Positions 50,000-57,598 of a stretch of 64,000 nt of DNA are shown one piece after another. How positions within the stretch are numbered: position 1 is the stretch's first letter; each line of letters opens with the position of its first letter. Source of the DNA: Bacteroidota bacterium. GTDB taxonomy: Bacteria > Bacteroidota > Bacteroidia > Palsa-948. Position numbers and translations under genes: made by a program. The notes beneath the pieces are model-generated. The model saw only the letters and a program-made list of their open reading frames with translations, had not been told where the DNA came from and made no database searches. The stretch covers positions 33,078 to 97,077 of the forward strand of contig JACRAM010000016.1 of assembly GCA_016213405.1 (NCBI GenBank), given 5' to 3'.

Positions 50000-51559
50000 T
50001 TATTTAACAACAACCTTTATTGTTTTTTCTTCTGACAGAAATTTCAGTTTGAAGAAATAATTTCCTGAAGAAAACTTATACGGCACTTTATAAGACGAGC
50101 ATTGCGCAATTTGAGAAGTGTATATATTTCTTCCTGATACATCGAAAACCGCCAAATCGTACTTTCTGTTATTCAAATCATAAATTTCTATTTCGCTGCC
50201 ACTGGGGTTCGGGTAAACCCGGGCAAAGATATGGCTGCTTGATAAATTATTTTCTGATGAAGCGATTAGAGAAAGTGATTCTCCTCTGAAGAATATTTCA
50301 TTGTTGGGAGTGCGTCTGTCGCACCAATCAGAAAACAGAGTATTGCTATTCAGCCCGACACCAATAAAATCATTTCCTCTTTGTATGTTAATGAAAGGCG
50401 AAGGAGCTGAACTGAATTGGTAATTGGGAAAGAAACTTATTCCTCCATCAGTGGAAACCGCTGTGAATACTTCAAAAGAATCCTGCGAGCTCGTTCCAAA
50501 ATTTCTCCGGTCGCGCCAGGCGATGGCAAAAATTCCGGAAGAAGAAAAGGCAGACCATGACATATCCTGCCCCACACCATTGCCCATGGCATCATCATTC
50601 ACGCGCTGCACTGCGCTCCATGTGATTCCTCCATCAACTGAAAACTGAGATTCAATATCAGGGTCTCCGTTGCGCTGGTCTGTAAATTGCAAAACAATAT
50701 TGCTGGCGTTAGCCGGATTTGCAGAGAGCGAATAACTTCCCTGATAGAGTGTGTCTGTGATAGCAGCATTAGCAGGATAATTCTGAGTGGGATAAGGAAT
50801 AAAAGAATTTCCCCCATCGGTTGATTTAATGCAAATGGTTCGTGCGAAGGGGCTCAGGCTTGGCACGTAAGAAGGATAGGCAACATACAGCGAACCATCT
50901 GCTCCAACGGCAGGAGTTCCCATGATGTTTGTCAATCCGACAGGAATGCTGTCGTCAAGCTGTTTGATGGGCGTCCAGGTGCTACCGCTGTCAGATGAAA
51001 TGCTGAGCCATATTTTGTGAGGAGGAGTTGCGGCAAAATAACTTTTGCTGACCAGATACAATCTCCCGCTGTAAGTTCCGCTCGTGTAATCGGCAGCAAT
51101 CCAGGGGCGGTCAACGGGTAAATCAGGAGAGTCAGCAGCGCTCACTGCATTTACAGGACTGCTCCATGAAACGCCTCCGTTAGCAGAATTCACTATTCGC
51201 ACAAAGCCAGAATCAAGAACCAGTTTGTAATCTACATAACTAAGAAAAGCAGTTCCTGAATTATTAAATGTAATGGAAACATCGGCAGAAGTAAAGTTAG
51301 ATGACATGTGAGGCAGTATGTTTTGATTCCCCCATGTGATTCCTCCGTCAAAAGAGGCTTTTGTGCAGATGGAAAGCTGCGTGAAAGAAGTTACGCGCAT
51401 CCATGCCGCAATAAGATTATTTCCATTGGAGGGATTTACAGCCAGATAGGGTTCGGTATCTGAAGTAGGAAAGTTTGAAATATTCATATCGCTGGACTGA
51501 GAGAATAAAAGCGGAATAAAGAATAACAGATGCAAAGAGAGTGAAAATATTTTTTTCAC
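50000..51559 (-). CDS. Sialidase/BNR-repeat-like secreted protein with T9SS type A sorting domain
   Basis: A 519-residue exported protein; the start is GTG (signal MKKIFSLSLHLLFFIPLLFS). The body has several Asp-box (BNR) motifs: ASFDGGITWGNQN, NSANGGVSWSSP, SSDSGSTWTPIK, KSTDGGNSFIPY, FSVDGGITWSAV and VSTDGGISFFPN, as in six-bladed sialidase-like propellers. Catalytic residues of true sialidases (the Arg triad, Tyr/Glu pair) are not clear, so hydrolase activity is not claimed. The tail is a type A T9SS domain (VYPNPSGSEIEIYDLNN ... VFDVSGRNIYTSQIA ... SGNYFFKLKFLSEEKTIKVV). Confidence 0.86.
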   Translation of the reverse strand: MKKIFSLSLHLLFFIPLLFSQSSDMNISNFPTSDTEPYLAVNPSNGNNLIAAWMRVTSFTQLSICTKASFDGGITWGNQNILPHMSSNFTSADVSITFNNSGTAFLSYVDYKLVLDSGFVRIVNSANGGVSWSSPVNAVSAADSPDLPVDRPWIAADYTSGTYSGRLYLVSKSYFAATPPHKIWLSISSDSGSTWTPIKQLDDSIPVGLTNIMGTPAVGADGSLYVAYPSYVPSLSPFARTICIKSTDGGNSFIPYPTQNYPANAAITDTLYQGSYSLSANPANASNIVLQFTDQRNGDPDIESQFSVDGGITWSAVQRVNDDAMGNGVGQDMSWSAFSSSGIFAIAWRDRRNFGTSSQDSFEVFTAVSTDGGISFFPNYQFSSAPSPFINIQRGNDFIGVGLNSNTLFSDWCDRRTPNNEIFFRGESLSLIASSENNLSSSHIFARVYPNPSGSEIEIYDLNNRKYDLAVFDVSGRNIYTSQIAQCSSYKVPYKFSSGNYFFKLKFLSEEKTIKVVVK

Positions 51560-51597
51560 GATGATTGGTTTGGTAATGAGATATAAAATTACGGAGA

Positions 51598-52143
51598 TAA
51601 GTTACTCCTTTATGTTACGCAGAAATCCTTTTTAAAAAATATTCAATATTCAATATTCAATGTTCAATATTTCAATTAGCACTTATGTGCCTTTATTCTT
51701 TTCAGCAGTTTTGATACTTTTTCCAATTATGGCGATTAATTCTTCAGTTTCTTTATAGATTTCAGTAAGCTTAACAGCCGGTTTAATCATTTCCTTTTTC
51801 CGAATTATTTTTAATGCAGAACGACATTCTTTTAATTCTTTAAGAACGACAGCCAGTTTATGGATAAAATCGTCCCTTGATTCAGCTGCTTGAGCCTCTC
51901 CATAATTAAAAGTTGGAGAATGACAAGATTTAATTAATTGCCCGGCAATATAGTTTCCTGCCCTTGTTTGAGGTAATGCTTCAACAACATCAATCATTCT
52001 ACATGTATAGTTAACCAAACGATCTTCTATATCATATTTTTTCTGTTCCATACTTCAAAAGATAATTCTGTTGCGAGTAACCATTGAGAACTGAGAATTG
52101 AACATTGAATATTGAACATTTTGCGTAACATAAGTTACTCCTT
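51598..52143. mobile_element. Mobile element carrying a four-helix-bundle gene, flanked by 13-bp direct repeats
   Basis: TAAGTTACTCCTT stands at 51598-51610 and again at 52131-52143. Inside are the inverted ends ATGTTACGCAGAAA (51612) and TTTTGCGTAACA (to 52130), then a second, longer inverted pair: ATTCAATATTCAATGTTC-like (51639-51677) with GAACATTGAATATTGAAC (52099-52116). The gene at 51683-52051 lies between. A transcript would fold into a long stem with the gene in its loop. No transposase. Confidence 0.8.
51683..52051 (-). CDS. Four-helix-bundle protein (23S rRNA intervening-sequence protein family)
   Basis: A 122-residue helical protein of the S23/IVS family. The pattern is typical: DIEDRLVNYTCRMIDVVEAL, PQTRAGNYIAGQLIKSCHSP, TFNYGEAQAAESRDDFIHKL and AVVLKELKECRSALKIIRKK. 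Members were first described inside intervening sequences of 23S rRNA genes and are widespread in Bacteroidota; the molecular role is not settled, though a basic toroidal pentamer suggests nucleic-acid binding. Here the gene is in an element with inverted repeats and a 13-bp direct repeat, between two unrelated secreted-protein genes. Confidence 0.92.
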   Translation of the reverse strand: MEQKKYDIEDRLVNYTCRMIDVVEALPQTRAGNYIAGQLIKSCHSPTFNYGEAQAAESRDDFIHKLAVVLKELKECRSALKIIRKKEMIKPAVKLTEIYKETEELIAIIGKSIKTAEKNKGT

Positions 52144-53766
52144 CTATTTTTTCTTTGGAGGGACAGCAATTCCGCCTTCCGGCATCAGCATAATATTTTT
52201 CTCTATAAGTGGTTTGAATGAACTCTTATCCAGTATCTGAATTGTTTCGCTGTACTTGTCATAGCCCGGAATCTCAGTATTGATGATGAATTTTCCGGGA
52301 GGGAGAATGATCACATACCTGCCTGAATTGGGATTCGGCATGTAGCTTCCAAACTCATCGCCCGTAGAAAAATCAGTAACAGAAATGAAAACGTGCGTGG
52401 AATCAACCGGCTTGGAAGCATCTTTACTCATAACTTTTCCGGTAATAACCGTGTAGTCAGGATCCACATCTAAAAAATCTATACGGTAAATATCCATGTC
52501 GCCAAAGCCATCTTTTTTACGGGCAGATATGTATCCGAATTTTCCGGTGGAAGAGATGCGGAAGTTCATATCATCTTCAGGGGAATTTATCGGGTATCCG
52601 ATATTTTTTGCTCCTGAGAATTTTTTATTTGTTTCATCCCATTTAGCCACAAAAATATCATAGCCCCCCATGCTGGTATGACCCATGGAGGAAAAGAAAA
52701 TCATGTTTCCGTCAGGAGAGATATTTGGAAAGTCTTCGTTGAAAGGAGTGTTGATCTCTTCGCCTAAATTTTGCGCAGGACCCCATCCTCCGGTAGGCAA
52801 TCTTCTGCAAACATAAATATCTGAACCGCCAAAGCCGCCCGGACGCGTGCTGGCAAAGAAAATGGCGTTGCCGTCAGCAGAAATAGAAGCGGCAATTTCC
52901 TGCCCGCGCTGAGAATTTATCTGCTCATCAAGCAGAATAGGTTCTTTAAAGTTCCGGCTTTTATCCGCCTTTGAAATATAAATATCGCCCGAGCCCTGAA
53001 AGTCGTCATGATAGATTAAAAGGTAATCACCGCTGCCGGAAAGCCCGATGGCTTCTTCTTCTCCTTCTACGGAGTTAATCACCCTGCCGAGCAGTTTCGC
53101 TTTTGCATATTGACCATCTTTTACTTTTGAAAAATAAATATTTGACCCCCATGAGCCGTCAGGATACTGCCAGGCACCGCTCTCGGGGCGCTTTGAATTG
53201 AAAATGATAAACGATTCATCAGAAGGAACAAACGGGAAATAATCAGGATACTCAGAGTTAATATTCTTGCCAAGGTTTTCAAATGAAACATTCACCGGAA
53301 ATTTCATCAGCTCTTTTGAATTGAGGCAATACTGCACCTGCATTTCAACATCCTTGAGGTTTTCAGAACTGCCTTTACCATCCTTCTTGTAGGCGTTCAA
53401 AATTTTTATTGCGTCATCAAATTTATAAGCATACTGATACGCTCTGCCTAAAAGATATTTTGTTTCAGGTTCGACAGCGCTGTTCTGAATTTTTTCGAAG
53501 TAGGAGATTGCCTTTGTTTTATCAATATCTGTATTGAGGTAGCAAACGCCAATGCGGTAATTGTACTTTTCATTGCCGGCATCTTTTTTTATAAGGACGA
53601 GGTATTCATCGAGCGCGCCCTCAAAATTGCCATTCTTAAAATTTTCTTCGGCAAGTTTTATATCACCGGTGGCTTTGGGTTTCTTTTGGGCGGGCTGGGC
53701 GAAGCAGTGAACAGCAAACAGTAAACAGCAAACAGTAAACAATGGAGGGAATATTCTGAAGCGCAT
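52144..53766 (-). CDS. TPR and PD40 propeller protein, PorE-like without OmpA domain
   Basis: A 540-residue exported protein; start at the ATG at 53766 (MRFRIFPPLFTVCCLLFAVH). Residues about 30-150 are TPRs (KLAEENFKNGNFEGALDEYL; YNYRIGVCYLNTDIDKTKAI). A WD40-like PD40 propeller follows (YPDYFPFVPSDESFIIFNSK; AIGLSGSGDYLLIYHDD; AASISADGNAIFFASTRPGG; FPNISPDGNMIFFSSMGHTS), then a carboxypeptidase-regulatory-like domain. It matches the three OmpA-type proteins at 55021, 59584 and 61648 in order but lacks the final OmpA domain, so it cannot bind peptidoglycan that way. It may be a periplasmic partner of them. Confidence 0.85.
   Translation of the reverse strand: MRFRIFPPLFTVCCLLFAVHCFAQPAQKKPKATGDIKLAEENFKNGNFEGALDEYLVLIKKDAGNEKYNYRIGVCYLNTDIDKTKAISYFEKIQNSAVEPETKYLLGRAYQYAYKFDDAIKILNAYKKDGKGSSENLKDVEMQVQYCLNSKELMKFPVNVSFENLGKNINSEYPDYFPFVPSDESFIIFNSKRPESGAWQYPDGSWGSNIYFSKVKDGQYAKAKLLGRVINSVEGEEEAIGLSGSGDYLLIYHDDFQGSGDIYISKADKSRNFKEPILLDEQINSQRGQEIAASISADGNAIFFASTRPGGFGGSDIYVCRRLPTGGWGPAQNLGEEINTPFNEDFPNISPDGNMIFFSSMGHTSMGGYDIFVAKWDETNKKFSGAKNIGYPINSPEDDMNFRISSTGKFGYISARKKDGFGDMDIYRIDFLDVDPDYTVITGKVMSKDASKPVDSTHVFISVTDFSTGDEFGSYMPNPNSGRYVIILPPGKFIINTEIPGYDKYSETIQILDKSSFKPLIEKNIMLMPEGGIAVPPKKK
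53704..53742. repeat. GTTTACTGTTTGCTG repeat forming a signal peptide
   Basis: Plus strand AACAGCAAACAGTAAACAGC and AAACAGTAAAC; on the coding strand it encodes LFTVCCLLFAVHC. Same family as 16000-16035 and 27215-27255. Confidence 0.75.
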
Positions 53767-53907
53767 CTTAATTATTAAAATGGAGGCAAATATATATGAA
53801 AAACATATTCGCGGATGAAAATACGATGAATGTGTCAAAATGCTTTATTCGTTCAAATCACTTTTTAACCCCTCTTAATATCTCACTATGTCTTTTCAAA
53901 AATGTTC

Positions 53908-53915
53908 TACTTTTG
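53908..53915 (+). promoter_or_regulatory. Putative -7 box (TACTTTTG)
   Basis: TAnnTTTG match 25 bases before the ATG at 53940, which supports that start over longer open frames. Confidence 0.45.
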
Positions 53916-53939
53916 CAGGTATTCATTAAACCAAAAAAC

Positions 53940-54992
53940 ATGTTAAGAAACTCCTGTGTGACGGCAGCAATTTTTGCTTCTCAAATCATCAGTTCGACAG
54001 CGCAGGACACGGTAAAAGTTTCTACGCTGGCGGGGCTTGACTTTACTGCCGAAAAACTTTATAACAGCGGCATCATCAAGTTTGCGGCAAAGGATTACAA
54101 CGGGGCAATGACTGATTTCAACCAGGCGATCACGCTGAACGAAAATTTTGACAAAGCGTACTATAACCGCGGCATCGTTCGGTTTGAAATGAAAAACATA
54201 AACGGAGCGATTGACGATTACAACCATGCGATAAAAATAAATGATTCCTGCTCGGATTGCTACTTCAGCCGCGCGCAGGCAAAATATGCCATGGGAAGCA
54301 AAACAGGAGCATCGGAAGATTATGGAAAAACAATTCAGCTTAATCCGAACAACGCGCAGGCGTATTATTACCGTGGCGGAATTCTGTTTGAGATTCAGGA
54401 ATACAAAAGCGCCATAGAGGATTTTGACAATGCAATAAAACTAAAGCCGGATTATGCCTACGCTTACAACGACCGCGGCAGTTCAAAGCGAGAACTGGAG
54501 GATTATACGGGCGCAGCATCTGATTATAAAAAAGCAACCCAGTTGAAACCGGACATGGCGTTTGCTTATTCCAATCTCGGCAGCATGCTGCGAAAGAAGG
54601 GAGATTCAAAAGGCGCTATTGCCGCTTATGACAACGCCATTAAAACAAAAGAAAGTTTTATTGCCTACAATAACAGGGGAAGCGCGCGTTTTGACGCGGA
54701 AGATTACAGCGGAGCTGCAGATGATTTTTCTAAAGCCATCAAGCTGAAAAATGATTATGCCATTGCCTACAACAACCGGGGCGCGGCAAAATTCAAACTG
54801 AAAGATTACAAAGCCGCCATTGAGGATTATGACAAAGCGATTTCCTATAACAGCAAATACGGCTATGCGTATCTGAACCGGGGAATGGCGAAAGAACTTA
54901 TCCGGGACCAGCAAGGCGCCTGCAAGGATTGGGAAGCGGCTGCAAACCTGGGAATTGACCAGGCAAAAAATTATTTGCAGGATTGTAAATAA
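53940..54992 (+). CDS. Exported tetratricopeptide-repeat protein
   Basis: A 350-residue protein; start at the ATG at 53940 (MLRNSCVTAAIFASQIISST, cleavage near AQD). Nearly all of the rest is about nine 34-residue TPRs, with repeats such as AKDYNGAMTDFNQAITLNEN, FDKAYYNRGIVRFEMKNING and YAYAYNDRGSSKRELEDYTG. No other domain. It is likely a periplasmic protein-protein scaffold. It sits just ahead of, and on the same strand as, the PorE-like gene cluster. Confidence 0.9.
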   Translation: MLRNSCVTAAIFASQIISSTAQDTVKVSTLAGLDFTAEKLYNSGIIKFAAKDYNGAMTDFNQAITLNENFDKAYYNRGIVRFEMKNINGAIDDYNHAIKINDSCSDCYFSRAQAKYAMGSKTGASEDYGKTIQLNPNNAQAYYYRGGILFEIQEYKSAIEDFDNAIKLKPDYAYAYNDRGSSKRELEDYTGAASDYKKATQLKPDMAFAYSNLGSMLRKKGDSKGAIAAYDNAIKTKESFIAYNNRGSARFDAEDYSGAADDFSKAIKLKNDYAIAYNNRGAAKFKLKDYKAAIEDYDKAISYNSKYGYAYLNRGMAKELIRDQQGACKDWEAAANLGIDQAKNYLQDCK

Positions 54993-55020
54993 AATTTAAT
55001 CACATCGCATAAACAATAAC

Positions 55021-57561
55021 ATGAAAAAAATAATTTTCGGTATCAGTGTAATCATTTTTTCCTGCATCGGTGTAATCGCTTTTACCCAAAACGTGGATTT
55101 CACCAAAGAAAATTTTTCGGGAAAAGAGGAAGGGCTCAAAGACGCGCAAAGCGCCATCAAAAAAGGCGATGAACTTTTCAAGGCGGGCGTACATTTATAC
55201 AACCGCGCTCTTGAATTCTACCTTAAAGCAAATGATTTTAATTCTGAAAACGCTGAGCTCAATTACAAAATCGGTGTTTGCTACCTCTACTCTTCTTTCA
55301 AGCAAAAAGCTGTTCCTCATCTTGAGAAAGCAAGGAAATTGAATTCGGAAGTGAACGACAAGCTGTATTATTATTTAGGTCGCGGATACCACCTCGCCAT
55401 GCAGTGGGATAAGGCAATCACTAATTTCGATGAATACAAAAAGAGGATTGCAGGAAGCGAAGAAGAAAAAACTTCTGACGCTGACAAAAAAATTCAGGAA
55501 TGTAAAAACGGAATTGAACTAATGAAAGACACTTTGCGCATGCGCAAACTTCCTGATTCGCTTCGCTATCACATAGTCAATATGGGCGCTGAGGTTAATT
55601 CTCAGTTCCCTGATTACCGCCCGGTGATTTCTGCCGATGAGTCGGTTTTGATTTTCACCGCGCGGAGAGATAACACTTCCGGGGGAGGAGTTGACCCCTA
55701 TGATGGGAAATATTACGAAGACATTTATATTTCCAACAATGAAAAAGGGAATTGGACAGAGTCGAAAAATCTTGGCGACCCCATTAACACTTCCAACCGC
55801 CACGATGCCACCTGCGGAATTTCAGTTGACGGGCAAACGCTTTTCATTTACTTAGACGACACGTATACCGGAAGCGGAAATATTTATGAGTGCAAACTGG
55901 ACGGGCACAACTGGTCAGAACCCAAAAAACTTCCGAGCACCATCAATACCAGATACCATGAATCTTCGGCAAGTTTATCTCCCGATGGGAAAACACTTTA
56001 TTTCTGCAGCGAGAATCCGCTTGACAACAAAGGGCTGGGGCTTCATGACATTTTCAAATCGGCAAAGGATGAGAAAGGCGAATGGGGCGCACCGGAAAAT
56101 CTGGGTGATGTAATCAACACGGAATATGACGAGCGCACCGTGTTCATTCATCCTGACGGAAAAACGCTTTACTTTTCTTCACAGGGGCACAACAGCATGG
56201 GAGGATTTGATTTATTCAAATCGGTTTATAACGATTCGCTCAAAAAATGGTCTGCACCCGTGAACCTCGGCTATCCTGTTAATTCGCCTGATGATGACGT
56301 TGACTTTGTTGTTTCTGCCAGCGGCAAACACGGATATTATGCAACCATCCGCCCCGATGGTTTTGGAGAAAAAGATATTTACAGAATCACGCTGCCTGCC
56401 GACACCACTGTTTATCTCACGCTGGTGAAAGGAAATGTTACGGATGAAAGCGATAATCCTGTCGGCTCTAAAATTGAAATCATTGACATGAAAACAGGAA
56501 AGCTTGTTTCCACACAGGAATCAAACAACGCGACCGGAAAATTTCTCGTCTCGCTTCCTTCGGGAAAGAATTACAAAATGAAAGTGACTGCCAACGGGTA
56601 TTTCCCTCACGAAGAAGTTTTCAATATTCCACGGGGAGAAAAATTCAAAGAACTGGATGTAAATATCAAGCTCAAGCGCAAAGAACAGATTGTGGATATT
56701 GAAGGAACTATTGTGGATGAAAAAGGAAAAGCGCTCAAAGCAAAAATTGAAATTGTGAACAACGCCACAGGCGAAGTGATTGCACGCACCACTGCCGACC
56801 AGTTGGGAAAATATTTATCAAAACTCAAAGGAGGAAAAAATTACGGAATGACGGTGTCGGCTGACGGATACCTTTTCCAATCCATCAACCTCGACATTCC
56901 TCCTGACAAAGACAAAATGAAGCTTCCTCCCATTGTCCTGAAAAAAATCCGGGCAAATGCAAATATTGTCCTTAATAATATCTTTTTTGATTTTGACAAA
57001 GCATCGCTCCGCCCCGATTCAAAACCTGAATTGCAGCGCGTTGCAAATGTTCTGAACGATAACCCTTCGATGAAGATTGAAATCTCAGGACACACCGATA
57101 ACAAGGGTTCTGCCACTTACAACCTGAAACTTTCCGAGTCACGCGCAAAATCAGTTATTGATTATCTTATTGCAAACGGAATTGAAAAGGCAAGATTGTC
57201 GTTCAAAGGATATGGATTTCTGAAACCCATTGCATCCAATGAAACAGAAGAAGGCAGACAGCAAAACCGCAGGACGGAATTCAAAGTAACCGCCATTGAC
57301 GAAAATGCAGTTGCCACTTCTTCTTCCACTGAAACCAGTACCACCACCACGCAAACACAAAATACATCAACACAAAACACAACAACAGAAACTACAACTG
57401 CCGCAAAATTACCAGCCGAGATTGCGTCAGCTGATAAAAACAATGACGGAAGAATTACCGCTGATGAAATTGTAGCCGTGATTGACGGATTTTTTGACGG
57501 AGCCAATGACTACACAACAGAAAAAATTCATCACCTGATTGATTTCTTCTTTGAACAATAG
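55021..57561 (+). CDS. PorE-like OmpA protein with C-terminal EF-hand extension
   Basis: An 846-residue envelope protein. Order: signal peptide (MKKIIFGISVIIFSCIGVIA); TPR region (about 30-165); PD40 propeller (about 185-460: PDYRPVISADESVLIFTARR; SASLSPDGKTLYFCSENP); two carboxypeptidase-regulatory-like domains (about 465-640); OmpA domain (about 655-755: FFDFDKASLRPDSKPELQRV; EISGHTDNKGSATYNLKLSE; RTEFKVTA) with the peptidoglycan-binding Asp and Arg. This is the PorE layout of the T9SS. Unlike its two paralogues it continues with a Thr/Gln-rich linker (761-795) and a canonical EF-hand loop DKNNDGRITADE (805-816). The signal-peptide DNA is repeat-derived. Confidence 0.9.
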   Translation: MKKIIFGISVIIFSCIGVIAFTQNVDFTKENFSGKEEGLKDAQSAIKKGDELFKAGVHLYNRALEFYLKANDFNSENAELNYKIGVCYLYSSFKQKAVPHLEKARKLNSEVNDKLYYYLGRGYHLAMQWDKAITNFDEYKKRIAGSEEEKTSDADKKIQECKNGIELMKDTLRMRKLPDSLRYHIVNMGAEVNSQFPDYRPVISADESVLIFTARRDNTSGGGVDPYDGKYYEDIYISNNEKGNWTESKNLGDPINTSNRHDATCGISVDGQTLFIYLDDTYTGSGNIYECKLDGHNWSEPKKLPSTINTRYHESSASLSPDGKTLYFCSENPLDNKGLGLHDIFKSAKDEKGEWGAPENLGDVINTEYDERTVFIHPDGKTLYFSSQGHNSMGGFDLFKSVYNDSLKKWSAPVNLGYPVNSPDDDVDFVVSASGKHGYYATIRPDGFGEKDIYRITLPADTTVYLTLVKGNVTDESDNPVGSKIEIIDMKTGKLVSTQESNNATGKFLVSLPSGKNYKMKVTANGYFPHEEVFNIPRGEKFKELDVNIKLKRKEQIVDIEGTIVDEKGKALKAKIEIVNNATGEVIARTTADQLGKYLSKLKGGKNYGMTVSADGYLFQSINLDIPPDKDKMKLPPIVLKKIRANANIVLNNIFFDFDKASLRPDSKPELQRVANVLNDNPSMKIEISGHTDNKGSATYNLKLSESRAKSVIDYLIANGIEKARLSFKGYGFLKPIASNETEEGRQQNRRTEFKVTAIDENAVATSSSTETSTTTTQTQNTSTQNTTTETTTAAKLPAEIASADKNNDGRITADEIVAVIDGFFDGANDYTTEKIHHLIDFFFEQ
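55041..55078. repeat. ATCAGTGTAATC repeat forming a signal peptide
   Basis: ATCAGTGTAATC, a short AT-rich spacer, then ATCGGTGTAATC; encodes ISVIIFSCIGVI. Same family as 23905-23966 and the intergenic 38794-38890. Confidence 0.78.
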
Positions 57562-57598
57562 AAATCTACGAAAAACGAAATCATACGAAAAATACGAA

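Noticed and set aside
50000..51559. Calling the BNR protein a sialidase
   Set aside because: Asp-boxes alone do not show activity; catalytic residues are not evident.
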